Source: Orthonyx spaldingii (lineage: Eukaryota; Chordata; Aves; Passeriformes; Orthonychidae). From it: 64,000 nt of DNA. Below the pieces are notes generated by a model, which searched no databases, was not told the origin of the DNA, and saw only the letters and a program-made list of their open reading frames with translations. The stretch spans positions 553,901-617,900 of the forward strand of contig VZTJ01004171.1 in the NCBI GenBank assembly GCA_013397795.1, in the 5' to 3' direction. Shown here in pieces: positions 13,216 to 25,494 of the stretch (position 1 is its first letter; every line of letters starts with the position of its first letter). Both the position numbers and the translations under genes were made by a program.

Positions 13216-16200
13216 GTTATATGCTTTGCTTCGAAAGACCATTTGTTAAAAAAAAGCTTGATGCTTTCCTTCTCTTTGCTCCCAATATCTTCCTTTAACA
13301 ATTAAAATTTTAAATTCTGTTTCTAATTTCACTTTAGCAGCACAGTATTTTCACAGGTTTTGAGGCAAGTCTAATAAAAAATCATGACTGTGTGCTAACA
13401 GAGAAAGTAAGTGTAAATTTTAGGTAACAAGCCTTGGTATGTATATTAGTATCTCTCTAATATCTAACTAGTGGGATGCTAACTGTACAGCAAACTCTTG
13501 ACATTTGTCTCTTAAATAATAAATATATATTTATTCCCTAGCTCTTTTTTAGTTTTTTACCTTAAATGTTAAGAAAAAGAGTTTACAAATGCAAGAGAAA
13601 TTAGCTTTGTTACAAAGCAAAATTGAAAATTATTTTGTCTATTTGATATGTTCTCTGTATGCAAACTTGTGAAAACAAATTTGCACCATCAAAATTTCAT
13701 TATATTTTTTTTATTTATTGATTTATTGTTACATTAGTTAATGTGAATTTTTATGCCTGTAAAAATGTTGATGAGTTTAGAAAGAAATAGTAGTCTCTAG
13801 TTTCCATAGATCTTATTAGGAGTAGAAGTTAAGGATTTCTGAGAGTAACCCTTTCTCCTTCAGGTAGTCTTATCTCTTATTCCCTTTCTCAGTGCTAGAA
13901 CTCTTAAAATCTTCTTTTCATGCTGTCCACATGTCCACAAAACATGACCTGACATTGAAGGAGTATCCCCATCATATTGCCTGATGCAGAGTTCTAGATC
14001 TTCCATGTAAACAAAAATTAGGTACTATATCACCTTGTATTGAAAAAAAAACAAACCAACTTGACCTGTTTAGTAACAGGAGGGGACATCCTGCTCACAC
14101 CAAGTGTTAATGCAGCTCTATCAGCCAATTGATGGCCCTGAGACTGCTGGTTTCAGTCCTGTGCAAAGCTGCAGTGAGCTGGAGCTTATTCATTTGCCAT
14201 GCTTGAACAGGTTCAAGGTTCAGGTAACTCCTGTCTTGCTGAAACAGATGTCAGTGAGACCAGGATCAGACCTCTGTATTAGGATAGACTTGGACAACAC
14301 AGGTGAAAGGTGGAGAAAAAGAAAACAAGAAACTTATTTTCCCTTTTTTTCATAACTCAGTCAAATCTGATTAGTTTAATCATTATTTAGCATAATCTCC
14401 CCAATTTTGAGCTGATTTGGCATTTGTGCAGGTGCCACATGTGTTTCCAAGCCCTGTCAATTCTAATTGCCCTTGCATAGGGGATCTGGCATAAACTGTT
14501 TTCAGCTTGAAATCAGGCTTGGCAGCTGGGACATAGACTCCGAATTTCTATCCCTTCTTGGGGGGTAAGGGGAGCTATGCGCTCCTAATCAGTGCTCGCT
14601 AACATAAGTAACAATAAGTTATGTAAGCTTCCACTTCACTTAAACTATGAAACCTGAAGATAAAGGATTTGTCCATCAGTTTTTAAGATCCCTGTCTAGA
14701 AGGGGATAAATTTCCTTTTTCTCCCAAGAAGGTTGTTTTGGCTGCCAAAAACCGGCAGATGAACCCAGCGTACAAGGAACAGAAGGAGACTGTCAGTCTG
14801 AATTGTTGGGTCCTAAGAACTATGCCAGCTTGACAGTCTGTATTACCCTCTGCTTCCTCATTACACTTGTGTTTCTCTCCCTTTCCCAAGTAGAGGAAAT
14901 AAATTAGGGGAAGGAGTGAATATTTTATGTGGGAACATAATGAAAAATAAGAACAGTGCATCACATAAAAATTCAAAAGACTAAGTTGCCACCAGTGTTA
15001 CATTCTCCTTCGCTTTTGAGCACTAGAAAGTATGAGCTAGAGAGCATTTATAAAAGGTATTTATTTCTAACGAAGAAAGAAAAGGACAAAAGATGGGAAA
15101 TACTGTATTAGTGTCTGTGTCTGTTATGCATTCTGTAAAGCTTCAAGGAGGTTGAGTTAAAAATGGAGGTTTTATTTCCTTCCCTTGGAACAATGGAAAA
15201 ATCTTTTGCCATTCTGGGAAATCTGGATGGATAAAAGTAGGAAAGAAAGAAAAGAATTGCACTTCCTTGAGTTACTTGGGTCCATCTGGGGACTCTATTT
15301 TTTTATTATATAATAGAGGGGGGAAATATATATTGTAATAGAAATAGTTTAGTTCACACTGTTCTTTTTTCTCTCTTTTTTTTCTTTTCTATGAATAAAC
15401 TGCAAGCTACAAGGCAAAGTAAAAAGTGGAAGGCAATAGGTCAGATTTCCTTCTATGGTCCAGTGACATACTGAAATAAGCCTTACTGTTTATCCTTCTT
15501 ACATCCTCCTGAAACAAATCTTTATTAATACTCTGTTTAAAATAGAACACAATGTGTGTCCTCATAATGGGCCATATCCTGCTATCAATATTTTAACAGA
15601 TCCCCCATGGACTGTAATGTGGAGTCTGCTAAAAAATTGATGGCACCATTATGCTCAACTGCAAGTATATTTATAATTAAATTATTTTTCTTTGTATTCA
15701 TTCAGATTTCTGTCCATGAGAAATTAAAGTGTCCTGGTTAAACTAATTAATTGTGAACACATTGTGTTTTGTTTATTTTGGTAATGTTTGCTTCAGTCTG
15801 AAAATCTGTCAGAAATGTTCATGTTTTCCTGCTGTGGATTAACACACACAAGTTCAGCAGCTTAGTACGGATTCAAAAGACAAATTACAACAAAAGTAAT
15901 TTGCTCTGATTATAGGAAGCAATTGTTATAACAAAGTATAATATATATGCAAGTAGAGCCTTGTTGAATAAAGCTGCATAAAAGAGAGGAAGGAAGGCTA
16001 GAAACTGCAGAAGAGTAAACTTATGATAAAAACTGAAATAGAAGAACTTATGAGAAATTCCTAATTTTGGCCTTCTGACTTTCATCGAAGTTCAGAGAGC
16101 TGGGGAATAAAGTCCATGAAGTTTCAACAAATACCATAGAATCTCCACTCAAGAAGTATGTGCTTTAGAAAATAATTCTCCATGGCATTTAAAGTTTAAG

Positions 16201-18167
16201 CAATCAAATTTATTGCAAAATATACATTGCAATTTTTCTGAGGGGGAAGACTTTCCAAAATAAGGGAGAGATTAGGGTACATTTCTGGGTTGTATTACAT
16301 TGGACTAAGCCTTTTAGTTGCTGTTGTCCTTTATTTTTCCTTATGTTCTTATTTCTGAATATTTCCCACTACTGAGAAATGGAATTAACGTATTGCTAGC
16401 TGAATTAGAGCCTGTTCTGTCTTCTTCTATGTTCTCTTTGTTTCTCTTGGAAACTTTTTGAGTTTTTCTTTCCTTCCCTCCCTTTAGTGCTTTGCAGCTC
16501 TTGGAATTCTCTTTATTTACTCATTTCATAAACCACCAGGAAGATAAATCTTGGTAACTATCAATGAACAAGATGATCAAAAGCTTTGTGAATATGATGC
16601 TTGTACTTGTTTTTTCAGCATGTATTCTAGATATAATTTAGCTTTTTAAACTTTCACACTCCTTAAATACATACATACATCTGTTTCCAATTTTTTTTCA
16701 AGTGTTCAGAAGCAGTATATCATTATAGTATATGCATATATCAATATATAGGTTTTATACTACATTTTAAGGACCTAATTTTGAATGGCTAGATTTTTAT
16801 GTGTCTGTCTGAAATTTTTTTCAGCCCATACCAAAAAGCAGGATAAGCTGAGTAGAATTGAAGACTAGAACGAACATATTGCATCACTTTTCTGCAGAAT
16901 TTTAGAGAATATGGGAAGCTTTGAGCTAAGCTCACTGAAACACTGAGTATCTCTCACACAAACAATAGAGTGGAGCATTCTAGACATCTTGATGCAGAAA
17001 AATCTCTTCTTTCCAGCAAAGCTTCTGACAGGAATGGAAAATGGCAGGTTATGAATGATGATTTTTGTAATCAGAATGGAGAAATGCTCCATCATAGCCT
17101 CCTGTCTTTACTATATTAAAGCTGGGCCTTGATATCCCTTCTTGAGTGCAGCAGGAGAACACATACAGTATTCCCTTTTATGCTGCAGTGCATTCAAATC
17201 ATTATTCAGTAAATATTGCTGGAAGGATCTGTTGCAATGACAACATTCAGTTTTGCTATTGCTCATCCATGATGTGACAATTTATGTACACAAATCCATT
17301 GGGCATGTGTTTTGACAAGATGCTTACTCCCAAAATCAGATTTAACTTTTGTATGGCAAGTAACCTAGTAATGTACGAGAGGACAGGAGACATGCAAAAT
17401 TTTTCTCATCTATATTTCTCAGCAGCAAATCATAATAAACAGACAAGTTAAAGAACAAGTTTCGGAACTGTCTCTCTTGCTTTTTTGCAGTGCTATAGGA
17501 TCAATGTTGTCTAAGTTATTTGCTTCATGAATTCTTTGGTCTTGCAAACCAGGGAAGACACACAGAAGTTTAAAATGTTTTCGTATTTATGTATAGAGTT
17601 TATAAATACGTGGATATGAATTTACATACAGAAAAATATTTAACCCATTTAGCCCAGGTTATAAATGAACCCTGTTTTCAACAAGTTAAAGAATCCAATA
17701 TCCCATAGTAGAGGAAAACTCTCTCTCTTTACAACTGCACAAATGTCAGTTGCTCAAAATGGGCAGAATGACTAAAGGATAAGTCTTTGTTCCCCACCCT
17801 GGTGTATGAGAAGTGCTGCAGTGTGGGTGGTGTAGCCTTGCCATGTATTTTTGGGCCAGAGTATGAGACATACCACTCAGAAGGTTACACAAATATTTGC
17901 ATCGATGTCTTTTTATGGAGTCTTTATCTTTATATAGCTCTTTCAGCCTGCTACTTGGTGTAAACCTGCATATGAGAAAATATCTTGAAAAAGCAAAAAA
18001 AACCCAAAAACAAACCACCACCAAAATAAAATTTACACAACACAGTGAGGGTGAACATGCCCAGTCTGGTTTGTTTATAGTTACTTTCAGCAGATCTGCT
18101 TACAAGTGCTGTATGCTAATATGTCTCATTGATAAGAGACAGGACAGTAAGAATCAGAACATGCAGG
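13216..18167. other. Unique AT-rich block, no gene seen
   Basis: Nothing supportable as a gene or repeat. There are several TAATTA-type AT-rich patches (for example 15660-15760) and short A/T runs. Open frames of 60-97 codons occur on both strands but lack any recognisable feature. A short CATA repeat lies at about 16668-16680. Confidence 0.6.
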
Positions 18168-18241
18168 ATTTTTCATAAGAGGCTTGAACTTAGCCTCTTA
18201 TGAAAAATAGAGGCTTAGTTCATCTTAGTTAAAGATGAACT
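18168..18241. repeat. Two adjacent perfect hairpins
   Basis: Hairpin 1 has 17-bp perfectly complementary arms at 18168-18184 and 18192-18208, separated by a 7-base loop. Hairpin 2 has 10-bp perfect arms at 18217-18226 and 18232-18241 with a 5-base loop. The spacer repeats AGAGGCTT from the first hairpin. I know no named avian element with this structure; the arms are too short for a typical microRNA precursor. A templated origin (replication template switching) is an inference. Confidence 0.9.
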
Positions 18242-20084
18242 TGGTGTTTCTGCTGTGACACAATATTAAGTCAATAGATAAAAAAAAAATTAGTTGTAGT
18301 TTCAAGGCTGATGCACCAGTGTTTGTTATTGCTGAGATGCAGACTTTTTAAATGTGTAAATTTTGCACTAATATCATAAAATTGATTGAAGATGATCTTT
18401 AATACTATTTAGGAACATTTTAGGGACATTATACATTTCACATAAGCTATTAGACTTCCTAACTTTAGTAAAGGCACTAAGTTTCTAGAATAAACCTAAT
18501 TCTACTAGATATATGATGATAAACCTGGCTTCAGTATCATTTAAATGAACCATAATTATAGTTACACTTAAATCCCAACACCTGCCTTAGCTGATTGCAG
18601 TAAAAAAATCAACAAATGAGCATACCTTCAAAGGAATAAAATTAAACCTACCAAATCCCTGTGACTACTCCAGCAAAGCTGTGGGAAAGGGATTAGAAAA
18701 TAGCTCAGTGAGATATGTTGTGAGGCAGATGATATAATATTCTTTTTGTACTACATGGTAGAGCAGAGAAGCTTTAAAGCATGAGCTTTAAACTGACAGT
18801 TCAGCTGGTGTTGAATTGTCCTTGGCTATAGTAACACCAAGAAAACAGGTTTTGCATCTCTCTTGGTCCTCTATCCCAAACAGGTACAGGTGGACAGATC
18901 CTAAAATCTTCTGATGCCGTCATGTAGGGGGCATGCAGAGTTAGAAGAGGGCACAAAGAAAGCTTCCAAGTTTCCTGTATTTACTGCCTCCTGAGACTGA
19001 TTTTTATCTGAAGCAAAATTACATGCTTCAGATGTAGATGAAGTAGAAAGAATTCTAATAACCAGTCTTGTTATAAGAGAGTTAACATTAGTGTTATCTA
19101 GCACATAATGTTAATTTATTGATAGCGGTACATTTATCATTTTAACGCACAAGTCTAGGAAACACTGTGGATTTTAACAGGACAGGACTTTTTTTTGGTA
19201 AGAATCTGATGCAGATTCTGCATATCAATCATGTCTTAAATTGTCATCTCTTATTCTAAACTTAACATTCAAGCAACACAACAAAATCACCTTTATTCTG
19301 AACTCAGTGGGATGTGAAATGTCAGCATAGCAAGAAAATACCATTTCTTCATGTAGAAACAGACCATCAGACCATCAAAGATGTCAGGATTAATATAAAG
19401 TGGGTTGTCAGAACTACTATCTTCACTTAAAAAAACCAGATAAACAGATTTCAAAATGGAAGTTAAATGCTATTTTTTTTAAAAGTATTAAAGACCAACT
19501 ATAAGTTCATTTCTGTGTCAGGAGTAAAAACTATGCCATCTGGTAGGACAAGGAAACTTTTCAGGCTCTAGTCACAGAGAATGCAGTTGGCTCTGCTGAA
19601 GACTGTCTATATTGCACATTGCAGTACAATGTAGAATTGCCAGTTATGTATAAAAGGAGAACCTTGAATATTGAGAGGAATAAAGCCACATTAGTTAAGA
19701 TTTCTGCTTGAATTAATACATACTGCTTTTCACCATAGGGTTGGTGTATTAAAATGCTAGTTGGATTATCTGCCATGGGAATGTTGCTATAGTGTTTCTA
19801 GTTTCCCATCTAATGCCAGCATGACTCTGTGCTGGGATATCCTGAACCAGGTTTTGTACACAAAATTAATACAGATCATCATCTTGAGTATGTGCTACTC
19901 CAGTTATGTAAGAGTAAATTTACCTATACATTAGTAATCTGAAGAAGTCTGTTGCTTGTCACAAACCAGACTGAGGATGTTGCAGAGGAATTGCCAAGGC
20001 ACCATCTCATGGGAACTATTAGCCTTTCCTGCTCAAGAAAAAGAAGTGTGAAAAGTGCACTTTTGTGCTTCCAAAAATATTGAA
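18242..20084. other. Unique AT-rich block, no gene seen
   Basis: No gene, RNA or clear repeat recognised. The only local oddity is a direct repeat of AGCTTTAAA near 18770-18790. Confidence 0.6.
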
Positions 20085-20540
20085 AAACTGGTGTGGAAAG
20101 CCACCAGAACGTTTGGCAGGCTGGAGCACATAGTGTGAAAAGCTGATAGACCTAGCATTTTTCAGTATGGAGAAAGGAGACTCGTGAGGGTCTCACAGGT
20201 TTCTTTATTATTTCATGGAAGTCTATACCAGAGAGGGAGCCAGAATCTTCACAGTGCACACTGCAAAAAGCAGCAAGGTAACAGACACAAATTTCATCAA
20301 GGTCATCAAATACAGAACAGTGAAAGGAAAAAACTCTTCATAGTGAGGGTGATCAAACACTGCAGCAGCTTGTCCAGAGATGCAGCAGGGTCTCCATCTT
20401 TGGAGATTTTGAAAACTCAAGTGAGAGGGGGCTTCGGCAATGATCTAACTGAAGGTAACCCTACTGTGAGCAAGGGTCTGGGCCAGGTAACCACCAGCAG
20501 CCCATTCACACTGAAATTATTCTGTGTTTCTGTGATTTTT
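20085..20540 (+). mobile_element. CR1 LINE, 3' end fragment
   Basis: A plus-strand CR1 3' end. Landmarks are GGCAGGCTGGAGCACAT, TCAGTATGGAGAAAGGAGAC (the usual CAGCCTGGAGAAGAGAAG block), a region whose translation resembles the carboxyl end of CR1 ORF2 in degraded form (RVIKHC...SLEILK around 20340-20420), and the terminal TTATTCTGTGTTTCTGTGA at 20518-20537. The reading frame continues for 128 codons, but the usual ..HWNRLPREV.. core is corrupted (HCSSLSRDA), so this is a dead copy and not a gene. Confidence 0.92.
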
Positions 20541-23258
20541 AATGGACTATGGAATTTTACCTGGCCTTGAGACATACATTCTCATATCCATGCATCTAAA
20601 CTCTTACCCTCAGAAGGTGATAACATGCACGCTGATCACTGAGACAGTTCCTGGCTCATGCTGTCAACTGAACTATTTGGGAACAGGGTAGCCGGAGCAG
20701 GTCCAAAGTACACCAGGGATTTTAGTAATATTTAAAACCGTGAAAGTTGATCAGCCTTTGGTCAACCCTATGGTCTGATTTCCCCCTTTAGTTATTAACT
20801 TGTGTATAATGGTGCCCATGAGGGTAAATAATATGGTTTAAAATCAGATGTGATCACCTAGGTGAGTTCATCCCATCTGCATATGTTTTATATATAAGCC
20901 ATTTGAACATTTGCTATAGTGTCCCAATTCCATTAACAGACTCTCTACTACCAGAATGTAAAGATGAATTAGTAAAGTGCCTTGTAAATATCATTAATAG
21001 CTGAAAATAGCTATGTAGGTCATGGATATTTATAAGTCTTATCATTAAAAAAAAAAAAGTGTTTTAATTTAAGTATGTGATTTTTTTTTTTGGTTTTCCT
21101 AAGGAAGACTTGATTTGAAAAAGTATTCTCTAAACAGAAAGTGTGGTGATTCATTTCTTTTGAAATACAAAGGTCTTTGGTACAAAGTATTTATCCACAA
21201 ACTGGTTTGAAAGCCTTCTTTTTGTTTTTAAGTTGTCATAGAGCCAAATTCTCTTTCAGAGTGAAGCATGTGGCTACACTGGAGTCAGTAGATATGAAGT
21301 CATTGAAAGCTGTACGTAAACTTCTAATGTTACAATTTGGTTCAAACTTTTTAGTACTTCTAACTAGTATTTTTCAACAAAATATAAAATGCAAAACTTT
21401 ATTCTAACTGCTTTTTGATATGTTTTGTATCAGCAGCTGACCAGTACTTAGCATGTAATAGAAATGAGTGGCTGGCTTTGCAGCATGATCAGCAACCATT
21501 GTTTTTTGAGATGAAAGGCCCCTTGGGCTCAGCCTTGCAAAGTGCATAGTATTCTGCCTTCAGTTCTGCCAACTTGGTCAACATAGACGTGATATTAAAT
21601 GTCTGAGTCAGCTCACAAAAATAATGAGGTTGCACTTGTATTCAAAGATAAACACACACTAAGATATCTCTCTGAGCACAGCACACATCATCCCTCAGGA
21701 CTCACTTTCTATCTTATGTGCTTATGCATGAGCATCAACTTGTCAGCTAGTCTAGTAAACTGCAGTTTTACTCTTGTCAGAATGGCAGACAGCAGCCTGA
21801 GAAATACGAGTTAAAATACGTGTCAAGAATTTGTATTATTTTTTGCTAAGAAAATTAAAGAGGTCATACCCACAATTGATACTGATGTGCAAGCATAACC
21901 AATTGTCTGTACTGTAGATTCATACAGCACTGATCAAGTCAGAGAGTGTTTTCTGTAGGTTAACAGCTAGCTGACAGTCCAAGCCAATTTAAAGTTACAG
22001 AGAAAAAGATAAAGTAAGTTTGATTTTAATAGTGTTGCAGCTACAGTGCTAGAAATATGTGCTATCCAGAGCAATGCTTGAAAACAGAAACTGTGTGGTT
22101 CAATACTCTCTCACAGCTGAAGAGTGAAGACTGCTGTTCAGTGAAGATGCAGTCAGATCCTTCTTTCCTGGAATACAAGCCATGACTTTTGGTGCTTTTA
22201 CAGAGCTGCAAGTTGGTTTTCCTCACTTTTGTCTTTTATTTAGGAGATGGATGACTTTGGATCAGACTACTTGGGCTAAAGTAACATAAGGCCTTTCACT
22301 CTGTCATATTGCTTGCAGCTCTTATTGCAAGCTTTAAAAGTGAACCACATCACTACTTTTCATCAGTTTATTATATAAACGAACCTCAACTTCACATACA
22401 ATGACATTGAAAGAACCATGCAAAGCCTACTTTTTCGTCAGGTGTTTCCAGCTGGCAGTGCAAAGATTTAGAATATTTTACTGGTGTTTTTGAAATCCAT
22501 GCAGCTGATGAGAAATAGATTTTGTGAGTTGCTGCAGTACAGGGTGCCTTTCTGTCCTATCCTGCAAGGGCTGGCTAGATGTCCTACAGTACGGATTAGG
22601 ATTGCTGTGCACACTCCTTTAACACATGGCTAGCACATTGGCCAAGGCACACTTTCTGACGGTACATTATAAATGTATTTTCAAATTTGAAGAGCATGGT
22701 GATGAATTAGGATATACACTACAGAAGAGGGTGCTGACTCTAAGTTAGCAAGTCACAGACCTTTGCTGCTGACTCCACCATCCATTAAGAAAATGCTTGA
22801 TCTCTCTCTCTCTCATCTGATATTTCAGAGTACACTGTGGGAAAGAGAAGTTCCAATTGAAATTCAAGCCAAGTAAAACAGAGGAGAAAAATGTTTTCTG
22901 TGAACTGAAAAACTGGGTTAGAAGTTTGCGTAGATGGAAGGGGCTCTAAAGGGTCAAACTTTTGAAATTCTTCATACAGTTTGACAAATAACTAAAAATA
23001 ACAAAGAACTTAAAACTTCCATATTTTATTTTTTTAAAACTTCTGCAGTTCTGCTACAGCTTAAGATGTTTGCCACTGTTTAAAATACAGAACTTGCCCA
23101 TAATATGATTACAATAGAAATTAAAACAAACCCCAAAAACCCACTTTAAATCACTTGGTTAAGGAAACAGCATACTTACTCATTACCATGTAATATACAT
23201 CTATTTTTGAACATTTTAATATCCCCAAGTACATTTCTGTGCCTATAGTTATATAAAC
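20541..23258. other. Unique AT-rich block, no gene seen
   Basis: No coding exon or RNA gene supported. A12 and T runs occur at 21045-21100. A short (CT)n tract at 22800-22815 lies beside a fortuitous acceptor-like AG at 22828-22829; the open frame that follows lasts only about 40 codons and I do not call it an exon. Confidence 0.6.
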
Positions 23259-23370
23259 AGCTAATAATATAATAGCTAAATAGCTATATAATAATATATA
23301 TTAGATAATAAATATAATACATATTTAGCTAATAATAGCTAAATAGCTATATAATAGCTAATATAGGCTA
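23259..23370. repeat. AT-rich duplicated, palindromic patch
   Basis: Two related copies of a roughly 38-bp unit, starting at 23259 and 23327, share AGCTAATAAT and AGCTAAATAGCTATATAATA. They are separated by TA-rich sequence with ATATAATATATATTA. AGCTAT/ATAGCT units are self-complementary, so the whole patch can fold into alternative hairpins. Probably a microsatellite-like expansion; no transposon is recognised. Confidence 0.8.
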
Positions 23371-23819
23371 TTGCTGTGTCTGTAGTGGATACTGATAACA
23401 GAATGTGAGAACAATTACGGAGAATCACCCATTTAGCTGGTATACACACACACTGAGTTGTCTGAACCAGGCTACTTAGTAAATCTGTAGAAAATTTCAT
23501 GGAGATTGCTAAAAATGTGCAAGGGAAATGCTATGGCACATTTGTGGCAGTGTGGCATATTGAATGATGTACATTCAGAATATTTTTTCCTGTGATTAGT
23601 AGCTTTTACTTACATTTACTAATTTCACAACAGGCCTCAGAGACAGCAAAATGAAAAAAAATTATTGGCAGATCCCCTGGTAATATTCCTAATGGACAAC
23701 AAGCACAAGTATTAAGAAATAGGACTTCAATGATTATTGTAATTTGCTATATACTAAATTTAAAACAGGAAAATATAGCTGGGCAAGGAATTCTGAATCT
23801 GCTAGTATTCATTTAGGGT

Positions 23820-23839
23820 TGCAAGTCCTTGGACTTGCA
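23820..23839. repeat. 20-bp palindrome
   Basis: Perfect inverted repeat with 9-bp arms (TGCAAGTCC / GGACTTGCA) and a 2-base centre. It lies 30 bp upstream of the short CR1 tail at 23870. Confidence 0.9.
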
Positions 23840-23869
23840 GTTCTTGGTTCTTATTCTTAATTTGTCACA

Positions 23870-23940
23870 AAGGGTTGGACCAGATGATCCTTGAGGTCTC
23901 TTCCAACCTGGTACTCTACCTTTCTATCATATGATTTTCT
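23870..23940 (+). mobile_element. CR1 LINE, minimal 3' tail
   Basis: Only the last ~70 bp of a CR1 copy: GGGTTGGACCAGATGATCC, TTGAGGTCTCTTCCAACC, TGGTACTCTACC, then a degraded terminal repeat (TTCTATCATATGATTTTCT). Extreme 5' truncation is normal for this family. Confidence 0.92.
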
Positions 23941-24319
23941 ATCAGTATAGGGATTTTGTCAGAATACCCCTGGCCTAGAAATGGATTGATCTTTATTTAC
24001 ACTGGCAGCTATGACTGACCTGAAGATCTTCCTCAAATACATATTCAAAGATCATCAGTGTAAGGACTCCTCCCCAGTGTCCCCGGAAAACCACCTGGTA
24101 TCAGATAAATAATATTCATTTTGTCAAATTTTTAGAATTTATGTATTAGAGTTTACTTGAGTGCAGGAAATTTTAAAGTATTAACATAACAGTACAATCC
24201 TTTTAACTTGCAGCACTTCTCTTCCCTGCCCCTTCTCTTGGCTGTTTTAAGTGGACACAACTCAGAAAGAGAAAGGACTCACCCTCCAACTGATCACGGA
24301 AAGAGTCTTACCATGAGAG

Positions 24320-24765
24320 TTTAACCATCTCACAAAGATGATGAGGGGACTGGAACACATCTTGTAGGAGGAAAGGTTGAGGGAGCTGGGTCTGTTCAGC
24401 CTTCAGTAGAGATGATTGAAGAAGAGGGCATCTTATCAAGGCATACAAATCCTTTAAGGGCAAGTGTCCAGAGACTGGGGCCAGACTCTTCAGTAGTGCC
24501 CAGTGACAGGATAAGGGGCGATGAGCACAAACTGAAACACAGAAAGTTCCGTCTGAATATCAGAAAAAACTTCCTTCCTTTGAGGGTGACAAAACACTGG
24601 AACAGGGTGCCCAGAGAGGTTGTGGACTCTTCTTCCATGGAGGTACTGAAACACCATCTGGATGCAATCTTGTACGACCTGCTCCGAGTGAACCTGCTTC
24701 AGCAGGATGGTTGAACTACATGATCTCCCCAGGTCCTTTCCAACCCTGCCCCTTCTGTGATTCTC
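24320..24765 (+). mobile_element. CR1 LINE, 3' end fragment with residual ORF2 end
   Basis: A plus-strand CR1 3' end running from about ACAAAGATGATGAGGGGACT (near 24335) to the terminal TTCTGTGATTCT at 24753-24764. A 100-codon open frame at 24412-24714 retains the carboxyl-terminal signature of CR1 ORF2, the reverse-transcriptase polyprotein: RKFRLNIRKNFLPLRVTKHW followed by NRVPREVV and SMEVLKHHLD. The endonuclease and reverse-transcriptase domains are absent, so no function is expected. It is better preserved than the copies at 2265 and 20085. Confidence 0.95.
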
Positions 24766-25480
24766 CAATAAAGGACAAATGTAAAATGTAGTCTCTGCAT
24801 GATGGGCAAATGCAAGAAAACATTTGTCTAATCGTGTTTGCATAAATTTCCATTCAGTCAGGTACATAAACAATGCAATTTAAATAATTTAAAATAGTGT
24901 TAACAAGTTAAAAATAATACTTCTTAATGAAACCCAGAGAACACAACATTGAAATTATGCTCAGAAAGACTACTTTTTCTGTCTTTTTTTCAGTTTTCAC
25001 CAGGAATATCAAAACACTGCATTTGTTTTCGTATTGTTTGACTTGAATTGGAATACTGTATTTCATTTGACTATCTCCAAACATTTAATATTTTGCCACT
25101 TCAATATTTTCAGGGGTGAGGGGAGAGGTCTGCAATGGTGCCACAGGTATTGTGTTATGGAAGAAAATGTCTAATTTATTTCCTCTATACTGGCATTCCT
25201 GGTCGAACTATTGCCTTCAATAAATCTAGAACAGATTACTCTGTGCCTGAACATCAGAGTGCACAGGAGAGTCAGCACAGCTGACTGTGAATTCTGGAAG
25301 AAGACAATGCTTTGATTTTAGTACACCTTGGCTGCTCAGGGGCCTGTAGCTGAGTCACTACTCACCTCACCATCTTTGGTACTGACAAAATGTGTCTATG
25401 GCAGCTGTAAAGTGGTGCGTGTTGACATCACCTGACAAATTCAGGAAATACCTGGGAGGGGAGCACACAAAGAGTTCTCT

Positions 25481-25494
25481 GTTGCCATGGCTAC
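25481..25494. promoter_or_regulatory. X-box-like motif (RFX-type site)
   Basis: GTTGCCATGGCTAC matches 13 of 14 positions of the palindromic RFX-factor X-box GTTGCCATGGCAAC. It lies in a relatively GC-rich interval and about 60 bp downstream of a TGACATCACC motif (25421-25430). Sequence match only; no gene start is visible nearby, so if functional it would be a distal element. Chance occurrence is possible. Confidence 0.35.

Noticed and set aside
18168..18208. Hairpin considered as a microRNA precursor or transcription terminator
   Set aside because: A 17-bp stem with a 7-base loop is too short for a standard pre-miRNA, and intrinsic hairpin terminators are not used by vertebrate RNA polymerase II.
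20184..20570. 128-codon open frame on the plus strand
   Set aside because: It lies inside a CR1 3' end; the recognisable part is the decayed ORF2 terminus, so it is not an independent gene.
22800..22945. (CT)n tract plus acceptor-like TTTCAG followed by a ~40-codon open frame
   Set aside because: The pyrimidine tract is a microsatellite, which creates a fortuitous acceptor; no donor or recognisable peptide follows.
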